Shown here: one piece after another, positions 36,301 through 50,700 of the stretch
How the letters are laid out: every line of letters begins with the position of its first letter
How positions within the stretch are numbered: position 1 is the stretch's first letter
NCBI GenBank assembly: GCA_030765065.1
Contig: CM060985.1
Location: 5,270,001 to 5,334,000, forward strand
Length of the DNA: 64,000 nucleotides
Source: Deroplatys truncata
Taxonomy: Eukaryota > Arthropoda > Insecta > Mantodea > Mantidae
Direction: 5' to 3'
Program-made: the position numbers and the translations under genes
Notes under the pieces: generated by a model
The model's database searches: none
What the model was told of the DNA's origin: nothing
Seen by the model: only the letters and a program-made list of their open reading frames with translations

Positions 36301-39300
36301 GAAACCCGGACAGAGTACCACACACTTTTACTTCTACCAGTGGCAACCGGGAGTAAGGGAGAGGTGAGGGGAGAGACATGAAACCTGGACACAACACCGC
36401 ACACTTGTACTTCTACCAGTGACACCCGGGAGTGAGGGAGAGGTGAGGGGAGAGACCTGAAACCAGGCACAACACCGCACACTTGTACTTCTACCAGTGA
36501 CACCCGGGAGTGAGGTAGAGGTGAGGGGAGAGACCCGAAACCTGGACAGAGTACCACACACTTGTACTTCTACCAGTGACACCCGGGAGGGAGAGGTGAG
36601 GGGAGAGACACGAAACCTGGACACAACACCACACACTTGTACTTCTACCAGTGACACCCGGGAGTGAGGGTGAGGTGAGGGGAGAGACCTGAAACCTGGA
36701 CACAACACCGCACACTTGTACTTCTACCAGTGACACCCGGGAGTGAGGGAGAGGTGAGGGGAGAGACCTGAAACCTGGACACAACACCGCACACTTGTAC
36801 TTCTACCAGTGACACCCCGGAGTGAGGGAGAGGTGAGGGGAGGGACCCGAAACCTGGACACAACACCACACACTTGTACTTCTACCAGTGACACCCGGGA
36901 GTGAGGGAGAGGTGAGAGATAGACCTGAAACCTGGACACAACACCACACACTTGAACTTCTACCAGTGACACCCGGGAGTGAGGGAGAGGTGAGGGGAGA
37001 GACCCGAAACCTGGACAGAGTACCACACACTTGTACTTCTACCAGTGACACCCGGGAGTGTGGGAGATGTGTGGGGAGATACCTGAAACCTGGACACAAC
37101 ACCGCACACTTGTACTTCTACCAGTGACACCCGGGAGTGAGGGAGAGGTGAGAGGAGAGACCCGAAACCTGGACAGAGTACCACACACTTGTACTTCTAC
37201 CAGTGACACCCGGGAGTGAGGGAGACGTAAGGGGAGGGACCCGAAACCTGGACAGAGTACCACACACTTGTACTTCTACCAGTGACACCCGGGAGTGAGG
37301 GAGAGGTGAGGGGAGAGACTCGAAACCTGGACAGAGTACCACACACTTGTACTTCTACCAGTGACACCCGGGAGTGAGGGAGAGGTGAGGGGAGAGACCT
37401 GAAACCTGGACACAACACCACACACTTGTACTTCTACCAGTGACACCCGGGAGTGAGGGAGAGGTGAGGGGAGAGACTCGAAACCTGGACAGAGTACCAC
37501 ACACTTGTACTTCTACCAGTGACACCCGGGAGTGAGGGAGAGGTGAGGGAAGAGACTCGAAACCTGGACAGAGTACCACACACTTGTACTTCTACCAGTG
37601 ACACCCGGTAGTGAGGGAGAGGTTAGGGGAGAGACCCGAAACCTGGACAGAGTACCACACACTTGTACTTCTACCAGTGACCCCCGGGAGTGAGGGAGAG
37701 GTGAGAGAGAGACCTGAAACCTGGACACAACACCACACACTTGTACTTCTACCAGTGACACCCGGGAGTGAGGGAGAGGTGAGGGGAGCGACCCGAAACC
37801 TGGACAGAGTACCACACACTTGTACTTCTACCAGTGACACCCGGGAGTGTGGGAGATGTGTGGGGAGAGACCTGAAACCTGGACACAACACCGCACACCT
37901 GTACTTCTACCAGTGACACCCGGGAGTGAGGGAGAGGTGAGAGGAGAGACCCGAAACCTGGACAGAGTACCACACACTTGTACTTCTACCAGTGACACCC
38001 GGGTGGGAGAGGTGAGGGGAGGGACCCGAAACCTGGACACAACACCACACACTTATACTTCTACCAGTGACCCCCGGGAGTGAGGGAGAGGTGAGAGAGA
38101 GACCTGAAACCTGGACACAACACCGCACACTTGTACTTCTACCAGTGACACCCGGGAGTGAGGGAGAGGTGAGAGGAGAGACCCGAAACCTGGACAGAGT
38201 ACCACACACTTGTACTTCTACCAGTGACACCCGGGAGTGAGGGAGACGTGAGGGGAGGGACCCGAAACCTGGACAGAGTACCACACACTTGTAATTCTAC
38301 CAGTGACACCCGGGAGTGAGGGAGAGGTGAGGGGAGAGACTCGAAACCTGGACAGAGTACCACACAATTGTGCTTCTACCAGAGATACCCGGGAGAGAGG
38401 GAGAGGTGAGGGGAGAGACCTGAAACCTGGACACAACACCGCACACTTGTACTTCTACCAGTGACACCCGGGAGTGAGGGAGAGGTGAGGGGAGAGACCC
38501 GAAACCTGGACAGAGTACCACACACTTGTACTTCTACCAGTGACACCCGGGAGTGAGGGAGAGGTGAGGGGAGCGACCTGAAACCTGGACACAACACCAC
38601 ACACTTGTACTTCTACCAGTGACACCCGGGAGGGAGAGGTGAGGGGAGGGACCCGAAACCTGGACACAACACCACACACTTGTACTTCTACCAGTGACAC
38701 CCGGGAGTAAGGGAGAGGTGAGGGGAGGGACCCGAAACCTGGACAGAGTACCACACACTTGTACTTCTACGAGTGACACCCGGGAGTGAGGGAGAGGTGA
38801 GGGGAGAGACCCGAAACCTGGACAGAGTACCACACACTTGTACTTCTACCAGTGACACCCGGGTGTGAGGGAGAGGTGAGGGGAGAGACCTGAAACCTGG
38901 ACAGAGTACCTCACACTTGTACTTCTACCAGTGACACCCGGGAGTGAGGGAGAGGTGAGGGGAGAGACCCGAAACCTGGACACAACACCGCACACTTGTA
39001 CTTCTACCAGTGACACCCGGGAGTGAGGGAGAGGTGAGGGGAGAGACCTGAAACCTGGACACAACACCCCACACTTGTACTTCTACCAGTGACACCCGGG
39101 AGTGAGGGAGAGGTGAGGGGAGAGACCTAAAACCTGGACACAACACCGCACAGTTGTACTTCTACCAGTGACACCCGGGAGTGAGGGAGAGGTGAGGGGA
39201 GAGACCTAAAACCTGGACACAACACCACACACTTGTACTTCTACCAGTGACACCCGGGAGTGAGGGAGAGGTGAGGGGAGAGACCTGACACCTGGACAGA

Positions 39301-41749
39301 GTACCACGCACTTGTACTTCTACCAGTGACACCCGGGAGTGAGGGAGAGGTGAGGGGAGAGATCTGAAACCTGGACAGGGTACCACAGACTTGTACTTCT
39401 ACCAGTGACACCCGGGAGTGAGGGAGAGGTGAGGGGAGAGACCCGAAACCTGGACACAACACCACACACTTGTACTTCTACCAGTGACACCCGGGAGTGA
39501 GGGAGAGGTGAGGGGAGAGACCTGAAACGTGGACACAACACCACACACTTGTACTTCTACCAGTGACCCCCGGGAGTGAGGGAGAGGTGAGAGGAGAGAC
39601 CCAAAACCTGGACACAACACCACACACTTGCACTTCTACCAGTGGCACCCGGGAGTGAGGGAGAGGTGAGGGGAGAGACCTGAAACCTGGACACAACACC
39701 GCACACTTGTACTTCCACCAGTGATCCCCGGGAGTGAGGGGGAGGTGAGGGGAGAGACCTGAAACCTGGACAGAGTACCACACACTTGTACTTCTACCAG
39801 TGACACCGGTTAGTGAGTGAGAGGTGAGGGGAGAGACCTAAAACCTGGACACAACACCACACACTTGTACTTCTACCAGTGACACCCGGGAGTGAGGGAG
39901 AGGTGAGGGGAGAGACCTGAAACCTGGACAGAGTACCACACACTTGTACTTCTACCAGTGATCCCCGAAGGCGAGGGAGAGGGAGGTGGGAGACCTGAAA
40001 CCCGGACAGAGTACCACACACTTTTACTTCTACCAGTGGCAACCGGGAGTAAGGGAGAGGTGAGGGGAGAGACCTGAAACCTGGACAGAGTACCACACAC
40101 TTGTACTTCTACCAGTGGCACCCCGAAGGCGAGGGAGAGGGAGGGGAGAGACATGAAACCTGGACACAACACGGCACACTTGTACTTCTACCAGTGACAC
40201 CCGGGAGTGAGGGAGAGGTGAGGGGAGAGACCTGAAACCAGGCACAACACCGCACACTTGTACTTCTACCAGTGACACCCGGGAGTGAAGTAGAGATGAG
40301 GGGAGAGACCCGAAACCTGGACAGAGTACCACACACTTGTACTTCTACCAGTGACACCCGGGAGGGAGAGGTGAGGGGAGGGACCCGAAACCTGGACACA
40401 ACACCACACACTTGTACTTCTACCAGTGACACCCGGGAGTGAGGGTGAGGTGAGGGGAGAGACCTGAAACCTGGACACAACACCGCACACTTGTACTTCT
40501 ACCAGTGACACCCGGGAGTGAGGGAGAGGTGAAGGGAGAGACCTGAAACCTGGACACAACACCGCACACTTGTACTTCTACCAGTGACACCCCGGAGTGA
40601 GGGAGAGGTGAGGGAAGAGACCCGAAACCTGGACAGAGTACCACACACTTGTACTTCTACCAGTGACACCCGGGAGGGAGAGGTGAGGGGAGGGACCCGA
40701 AACCTGGACACAACACCACACACTTGTACTTCTACCAGTGACACCCGGGAGTGAGGGAGAGGTGAGGGGAGGGACACGAAACCTGGACACAACACCACAC
40801 ACTTGTACTTCTACAAGTGACACCCGGGAGGGAGTGGTGAGGGGAGGGACCCGAAACCTGGACACAACACCACACACTTGTACTTCTACCAGCGACACCC
40901 GGGAGTGAGGGAGAGGTGAGGGGAGAGACACGAAACCTGGACACAACACCGCACACTTGTATTTCTACCAGTGACACCCGGGAGTGAGAGAGAGGTAGGG
41001 GAGAGACACGAAACCTGGACAGAGTACCACACACTTGTACTTCTACCAGTGACACCCGGGAGGGAGAGGTGAGGGGAGGGACCCGAAACCTGGACACAAC
41101 ACCACACACTTGTACTTCTACCAGTGACACCCGGGAGTGAGGGTGAGGTGAGGGGAGAGACCTGAAACCTGGACACAACACCGCACACTTGTACTTCTAC
41201 CAGTGACACCCGGGAGTGAGGGAGAGGTGAAGGGAGAGACCTGAAACCTGGACACAACACCGCACACTTGTACTTCTACCAGTGACACCCCGGAGTGAGG
41301 GAGAGGTGAGGGGAGAGACCCGAAACCTGGACAGAGTACCACACACTTGTACTTCTACCAGTGACACCCGGGAGTGAGGGAGAGGTGAGGGGAGGGACCC
41401 GAAACCTGGACACAACACCACACACTTGTACTTCTACAAGTGACACCCGGGAGGGAGTGGTGAGGGGAGGGACCCGAAACCTGGACACAACACCACACAC
41501 TTGTACTTCTACCAGTGACACCCGGGAGTGAGGGAGAGGTGAGGGGAGAGACACGAAACCTGGACACAACACCGCACACTTGTATTTCTACCAGTGACAC
41601 CCGGGAGTGAGAGAGAGGTAGGGGAGAGACACGAAACCTGGACAGAGTACCACACACTTGTACTTCTACCAGTGACACCCGGTAGTGAGGGAGAGGTGAG
41701 GGGAGAGACCCGAAACCTGGACAGAGTACCACACACTTGTACTTCTACC

Positions 41750-44700
41750 AGTGACCCCCGGGGGTGAGGGAGAGGTGAGAGAGAGACCTGAAACCTGGAC
41801 ACAACACCACACACTTGTACTTCTACCAGTGACACCCGGGAGTGAGGGAGAGGTGAGGGGAGAGCCCCGAAACCTGGACAGAGTACCACACACTTGTACT
41901 TCTACCAGTGACACCCGGGAGTGTGGGAGATGTGTGGGGAGATACCTGAAACCTGGACACAACACCGCACACTTGTACTTCTACCAGTGACACCCGGGAG
42001 TGAGGGAGAGGTGAGAGGAGAGACCCGAAACCTGGACAGAGTACCACACACTTGTACTTCTACCAGTGACACCCGGGAGTGAGGGAGACGTGAGGGGAGA
42101 GACCCGAAACCTGGACAGAGTACCACACACTTGTACTTCTACCAGTGACACCCGGGAGGGAGAGGTGAGGGGAGAGACCTGAAACCTGGACACAACACCG
42201 CACACTTGTACTTCTACCAGTGACACCCGGGAGTGAGGGAGAGGTGAGGGGAGAGACCCGAAACCTGGACAGAGTACCACACACTTGTACTTCTACCAGT
42301 GACACCCGGGAGTGAGGGAGAGGTGAGGGGAGGGACCCGAAACCTGGATAGAGTACCACACACTTGTACTTCTACGAGTGACACCCGGGAGTGAGGGAGA
42401 GGTGAGGGGAGCGACCTGAAACCTGGACACAACACCACACACTTTTACTTCTACAAGTGACACCCGGGAGGGGGTGGTGAGGGGAGGGACCCGAAACCTG
42501 GACACAACACCACACACTTGTACTTCTACCAGTGACACCCGGGAGGGAGAGGTGAGGGGAGGGACCCGAAACCTGGACACAACACCACACACTTGTACTT
42601 CTACCAGTGACACCCGGGAGTGAGGGAGAGGTGCGGGGAGAGACCCGAAACCTGGACACAACACCGCACACTTGTACTTCTACCAGTGACACCCGGGAGT
42701 GAGGGAGAGGTGAGGGGAGAGACCCGAAACCTGGACACAACACCGCACACTTGTACTTCTACCAGTGACACCCGGGAGTGAGGGAGAGGTGAGGGGAGAG
42801 ACCCGAAACCTGGACACAACACCACACACTTGTACTTCTACCAGTGACACCCGGGAGTGAGGGAGAGGTGAGGGGAGAGACCTAAAACCTGGACACAACA
42901 CCGCACACTTGTACTTCTACCAGTGACACCCGGGAGTGAGGGAGAGGTGAGGGGAGAGACCTAAAACCTGGACACAACTCCACACACTTGTACTTCTACC
43001 AGTGACACCCGGGAGTGAGGGAGAGGTGAGGGGAGAGACCGGACACCTGGACAGAGTACCACACACTTGTACTTCTACCAGTGACACCCGGGAGTGAGGG
43101 AGAGGTGAGGGGAGAGACCTGAAACCTGGACAGAGTACCACACACTTGTACTTCTACCAGTGACACCCGGGAGTGAGGGAGAGGTGAGGGGAGAGACCCG
43201 AAACCTGGACACAACACCACACACTTGTACTTCTACCAGTGACACCCGGGAGTTAGGGAGAGGTGAGAGGAGAGTCCCAAAACCTGGACACAACACCACA
43301 CACTTGCACTTCTACCAGTGGCACCCGGGAGTGAGGGAGAGGTGAGGGGAGAGACCTGAAACCTGGACACAACACCACACACTTGTACTTCTACCAGTGA
43401 CACCCGGGAGTGAGGGAGAGGTGAGGGGAGATACCCAAAACCTGGACAGAGTACCACACACTTGTACTTCTACCAGTGACACCCGGGAGTGAGGGAGAGG
43501 TGAGGGGAGAGACCCGAAACCTGGACAGAGTACCACACACTTGTACTTCTACCAGTGACTCCCGGGAGGGAGAGGTGAGGGGAGGGACCCGAAACCTGGA
43601 CACAACACCACACACTTGTACTTCTACCAGTGACACCCGGGAGGGAGAGGTGAGGGGAGAGACCTGAAACCTGGACACAACACCGCACACTTGTACTTCT
43701 ACCAGTGACACCCGGGAGTGGGGGGAGAGACCTGAAACCTGGACACAACACCGCACACTTGTACTTCTACCAGTGACACCCGGGAGTGAGGGAGAGGTGA
43801 GGGGAGAGACCCGAAACCTGGACAGAGTACCACACACTTGTACTTCTACCAGTGACACTCGGGAGGGAGAGGTGAGGGGAGGGACCCGAAACCTGGACAC
43901 AACACCACACACTTGTACTTCTACCAGTGACACCCGGGAGTGAGGGAGAGGTGAGGGGAGGGACCCGAAACCTGGACACAACACCACACACTTGTACTTC
44001 TACAAGTGACACCCGGGAGGGAGTGGTGAGGGGAGGGACCCGAAACCTGGACACAACACCACACACTTGTACTTCTACCAGCGACACCCGGGAGGGAGAG
44101 GTGAGGGGAGGGACCCGAAACCTGGACACAACACCACACACTTGTACTTCTACCAGTGACACCCCGGAGTGAGGGAGAGGTGAGGGGAGAGACCCGAAAC
44201 CTGGACACAACACTGCACACTTGTATTTCTACCAGTGACACCCGGGAGTGAGGGAGAGGTGAGGGGAGAGACACGAAACCTGGACACAACACCACACACT
44301 TGTACTTCTACCAGTGACACCCGGGAGTGAGGGAGAGGTGAGGGAAGGGACCCGAAACCTGGACAGAGTACCACACACTTGTACTTCTACCAGTGACCCC
44401 CGGGAGTGAGGGAGAGGTGAGGGGAGAGACCTGAAACCTGGACACAACACCACACACTTGTACTTCTACCAGTGACACCCGGGAGTGAGGGAGGTGAGGG
44501 GAGAGACCCGAAACCTGGACAGAGTACCACACACTTGTACTTCTACCAGTGACCCCCGGGAGTGAGGGAGAGGTGAGGGGAGAGACCTGAAACCTGGACA
44601 CAACACCACACACTTGTACTTCTACCAGTGATCCCCGGGAGTGAGGGAGAGGTGAGGGGAGAGACCCGAAACCTGGACAGAGTACCACACATTTGTACTT

Positions 44701-47700
44701 CTACCAGTGACACCCGGGAGTGAGGGAGAGGTGAGGGGAGAGACCCGAAACCTGGACACAACACCACACACTTGTACTTCTACCAGTGACACCCGGGAGT
44801 GAGGGAGAGGTGAGGGGAGAGACCCGAAACCTGGACAGAGTACCACACACTTGTACTTCTACCAGTGACAGCCGTGAGGGAGGGAGGTGAGGGGAGAGAC
44901 CTGAAACCTGCACAGAGTACCACACACTTGTACTTCTACCAGTGACAGCCGTGAGGGAGGGAGGTGAGGGGAGAGACCTGAAACCTGCACAGAGTACCAC
45001 ACACTTGTACTTCTACCAGTGACACCCGGGAGTGAGGGAAGTGAGGGGAGAGACCTGAAACCTGCACAGAGTACCACACACTTGTACTTCTTCCAGTGAC
45101 ACCCGGGAGTGAGGGAAGTGAGGGGAGAGACCCGAAACCTGGACAGTGTACCACACACTTGTACTTCTACCAGTGACACCCGGGAGTGAGGGAAGTGAGG
45201 GGAGAGACCCGAAACCTGGACAGTGTACCACACACTTGTACTTCTTCCAGTGACACCCGGGAGTGAGGGAAGTGAGGGGAGAGACCCGAAACCTGGACAG
45301 TGTACCACACACTTGTACTTCTTCCAGTGACACCCGGGAGTGAGGGAGAGGTGAGGGGAGATACCTGAAACCTGGACACAACACCACACACTTGTACTTC
45401 TTCCAGTGACACCCGGGAGTAAGGGAGAGGTGAGGGGAGAGACACGAAACCTAGACACAACACCACACACTTGTACTTCTACCAGTGACACCCGGGAGTG
45501 AGGGAGAGGTGAGGGGAGAGACACGAAACCTGGACACAACACCACACACTTGTACTTCTTCCAGTGACACCCGGGAGTAAGGGTGAGGTGAAGGGAGAGA
45601 CCTGAAACCTGGACACAACACCGCACACTTGTACTTCTACCAGTGACACCCGGGAGTGAGGGAGAGGTGAAGGGAGAGACCTGAAACCTGGACACAACAC
45701 CGCACACTTGTACTTCTACCAGTGACACCCCGGAGTGAGGGAGAGGTGAGGGGAGAGACCCGAAACCTGGACAGAGTACCACACACTTGTACTTCTACCA
45801 GTGACACCCGGGAGGGAGAGGTGAGGGGAGGGACCCGAAACCTGGACACAACACCACACACTTGTACTTCTACCAGTGACACCCGGGAGTGAGGGAGAGG
45901 TGAGGGGAGGGACCCGAAACCTGGACACAACACCACACACTTGTACTTCTACAAGTGACACCCGGGAGGGAGTGGTGAGGGGAGGGACCCGAAACCTAGA
46001 CACAACACCACACACTTGTACTTCTACCAGTGACACCCGGGAGTGAGGGAGAGGTGAGGGGAGAGACACGAAACCTGGACAGAGTACCACACACTTGTAC
46101 TTCTACCAGTGACCCCCGGGGGTGAGGGAGAGGTGAGAGAGAGACCTGAAACCTGGACACAACACCACACACTTGTACTTCTACCAGTGACACCCGGGAG
46201 TGAGGGAGAGGTGAGGGGAGAGCCCCGAAACCTGGACAGAGTACCACACACTTGTACTTCTACCAGTGACACCCGGGAGTGTGGGAGATGTGTGGGGAGA
46301 TACCTGAAACCTGGACACAACACCGCACACTTGTACTTCTACCAGTGACACCCGGGAGTGAGGGAGAGGTGAGAGGAGAGACCCGAAACCTGGACAGAGT
46401 ACCACACACTTGTACTTCTACCAGTGACACCCGGGAGTGAGGGAGACGTGAGGGGAGAGACCCGAAACCTGGACAGAGTACCACACACTTGTACTTCTAC
46501 CAGTGACACCCGGGAGGGAGAGGTGAGGGGAGAGACCTGAAACCTGGACACAACACCGCACACTTGTACTTCTACCAGTGACACCCGGGAGTGAGGGAGA
46601 GGTGAGGGGAGAGACCCGAAAACTGGACAGAGTACCACACACTTGTACTTCTACCAGTGACACCCGGGAGTGAGGGAGAGGTGAGGGGAGGGACCCGAAA
46701 CCTGGATAGAGTACCACACACTTGTACTTCTACGAGTGACACCCGGGAGTGAGGGAGAGGTGAGGGGAGCGACCTGAAACCTGGACACAACACCACACAC
46801 TTTTACTTCTACAAGTGACACCCGGGAGGGGGTGGTGAGGGGAGGGACCCGAAACCTGGACACAACACCACACACTTGTACTTCTACCAGTGACACCCGG
46901 GAGGGAGAGGTGAGGGGAGGGACCCGAAACCTGGACACAACACCACACACTTGTACTTCTACCAGTGACACCCGGGAGTGAGGGAGAGGTGAGGGGAGAG
47001 ACCCGAAACCTGGACACAACACCGCACACTTGTACTTCTACCAGTGACACCCGGGAGTGAGGGAGAGGTGAGGGGAGAGACCCGAAACCTGGACACAACA
47101 CCGCACACTTGTACTTCTACCAGTGACACCCGGGAGTGAGGGAGAGGTGAGGGGAGAGACCCGAAACCTGGACACAACACCACACACTTGTACTTCTACC
47201 AGTGACACCCGGGAGTGAGGGAGAGGTGAGGGGAGAGACCTAAAACCTGGACACAACACCGCACACTTGTACTTCTACCAGTGACACCCGGGAGTGAGGG
47301 AGAGGTGAGGGGAGAGACCTAAAACCTGGACACAACTCCACACACTTGTACTTCTACCAGTGACACCCGGGAGTGAGGGAGAGGTGAGGGGAGAGACCTG
47401 ACACCTGGACAGAGTACCACACACTTGTACTTCTACCAGTGACACCCGGGAGTGAGGGAGAGGTGAGGGGAGAGACCTGAAACCTGGACAGAGTACCACA
47501 CACTTGTACTTCTACCAGTGACACCCGGGAGTGAGGGAGAGGTGAGGGGAGAGACCCGAAACCTGGACACAACACCACACACTTGTACTTCTACCAGTGA
47601 CACCCGGGAGTGAGGGAGAGGTGAGGGGAGAGACCTGAAACCTGGACAGAGTACCACACACTTGTACTTCTACCAGTGACCCCCGGGAGTGAGGGAGAGG

Positions 47701-50700
47701 TGAGAGGAGAGTCCCAAAACCTGGACACAACACCACACACTTGCACTTCTACCAGTGGCACCCGGGAGTGAGGGAGATGTGTGGGGAGATACCTGAAACC
47801 TGGACACAACACCGCACACTTGTACTTCTACCAGTGACACCCGGGAGTGAGGGAGAGGTGAGAGGAGAGACCCGAAACCTGGACAGAGTACCACACACTT
47901 GTACTTCTACCAGTGACACCCGGGAGTGTGGGAGATGTGTGGGGAGATACCTGAAACCTGGACACAACACCGCACACTTGTACTTCTACCAGTGACACCC
48001 GGGAGTGAGGGAGAGGTGAGAGGAGAGACCCGAAACCTGGACAGAGTACCACACACTTGTACTTCTACCAGTGACACCCGGGAGTGAGGGAGACGTGAGG
48101 GGAGAGACCCGAAACCTGGACAGAGTACCACACACTTGTACTTCTACCAGTGACACCCGGGAGGGAGAGGTGAGGGGAGAGACCTGAAACCTGGACACAA
48201 CACCGCACACTTGTACTTCTACCAGTGACACCCGGGAGTGAGGGAGAGGTGAGGGGAGAGACCCGAAACCTGGACAGAGTACCACACACTTGTACTTCTA
48301 CCAGTGACACCCGGGAGTGAGGGAGAGGTGAGGTGAGGGACCCGAAACCTGGATAGAGTACCACACACTTGTACTTCTACGAGTGACACCCGGGAGTGAG
48401 GGAGAGGTGAGGGGAGCGACCTGAAACCTGGACACAACACCACACACTTTTACTTCTACAAGTGACACCCGGGAGGGGGTGGTGAGGGGAGGGACCCGAA
48501 ACCTGGACACAACACCACACACTTGTACTTCTACCAGTGACACCCGGGAGGGAGAGGTGAGGGGAGATACCCGAAACCTGGACACAACACCACACACTTG
48601 TACTTCTACCAGTGACACCCGGGAGTGAGGGAGAGGTGAGGGGAGAGACCCGAAACCTGGACACAACACCGCACACTTGTACTTCTACCAGTGACACCCG
48701 GGAGTGAGGGAGAGGTGAGGGGAGAGACCCGAAACCTGGACACAACACCGCACACTTGTACTTCTACCAGTGACACCCGGGAGTGAGGGAGAGGTGAGGG
48801 GAGAGACCCGAAACCTGGACACAACACCACACACTTGTACTTCTACCAGTGACACCCGGGAGTGAGGGAGAGGTGAGGGGAGAGACCTAAAACCTGGACA
48901 CAACACCGCACACTTGTACTTCTACCAGTGACACCCGGGAGTGAGGGAGAGGTGAGGGGAGAGACCTAAAACCTGGACACAACTCCACACACTTGTACTT
49001 CTACCAGTGACACCCGGGAGTGAGGGAGAGGTGAGGGGAGAGACCTGACACCTGGACAGAGTACCACACACTTGTACTTCTACCAGTGACACCCGGGAGT
49101 GAGGGAGAGGTGAGGGGAGAGACCTGAAACCTGGACAGAGTACCACACACTTGTACTTCTACCAGTGACATCCGGGAGTGAGGGAGAGGTGAGGGGAGAG
49201 ACCCGAAACCTGGACACAACACCACACACTTGTACTTCTACCAGTGACACCCGGGAGTGAGGGAGAGGTGAGGGGAGAGACCTGAAACCTGGACAGAGTA
49301 CCACACACTTGTACTTCTACCAGTGACCCCCGGGAGTGAGGGAGAGGTGAGAGGAGAGTCCCAAAACCTGGACACAAAACCACACACTTGCACTTCTACC
49401 AGTGGCACCCGGGAGTGAGGGAGAGGTGAGGGGAGAGACCTGAAACCTGGACACAACACCACACACTTGTACTTCTACCAGTGACACCCGGGAGTGAGGG
49501 AGAGGTGAGGGGAGATACCCAAAACCTGGACAGAGTACCACACACTTGTACTTCTACCAGTGACACCCGGGAGTGAGGGAGAGGTGAGGGGAGAGACCCG
49601 AAACCTGGACAGAGTACCACACACTTGTACTTCTACCAGTGACTCCCGGGAGGGAGAGGTGAGGGGAGGGACCCGAAACCTGGACACAACACCACACACT
49701 TGTACTTCTACCAGTGACACCCGGGAGGGAGAGGTGAGGGGAGAGACCTGAAACCTGGACACAACACCGCACACTTGTACTTCTACCAGTGACACCCGGG
49801 AGTGGGGGGAGAGACCTGAAACCTGGACACAACACCGCACACTTGTACTTCTACCAGTGACACCCGGGAGTGAGGGAGAGGTGAGGGGAGAGACCCGAAA
49901 CCTGGACAGAGTACCACACACTTGTACTTCTACCAGTGACACTCGGGAGGGAGAGGTGAGGGGAGGGACCCGAAACCTGGACACAACACCACACACTTGT
50001 ACTTCTACCAGTGACACCCGGGAGTGAGGGAGAGGTGAGGGGAGGGACCCGAAACCTGGACACAACACCACACACTTGTACTTCTACAAGTGACACCCGG
50101 GAGGGAGTGGTGAGGGGAGGGACCCGAAACCTGGACACAACACCACACACTTGTACTTCTACCAGCGACACCCGGGAGGGAGAGGTGAGGGGAGGGACCC
50201 GAAACCTGGACACAACACCACACACTTGTACTTCTACCAGTGACACCCCGGAGTGAGGGAGAGGTGAGGGGAGAGACCCGAAACCTGGACACAACACTGC
50301 ACACTTGTATTTCTACCAGTGACACCCGGGAGTGAGGGAGAGGTGAGGGGAGAGACACGAAACCTGGACACAACACCACACACTTGTACTTCTACCAGTG
50401 ACACCCGGGAGTGAGGGAGAGGTGAGGGAAGGGACCCGAAACCTGGACAGAGTACCACACACTTGTACTTCTACCAGTGACCCCCGGGAGTGAGGGAGAG
50501 GTGAGGGGAGAGACCTGAAACCTGGACACAACACCACACACTTGTACTTCTACCAGTGACACCCGGGAGTGAGGGAGGTGAGGGGAGAGACCCGAAACCT
50601 GGACAGAGTACCACACACTTGTACTTCTACCAGTGACCCCCGGGAGTGAGGGAGAGGTGAGGGGAGAGACCTGAAACCTGGACACAACACCACACACTTG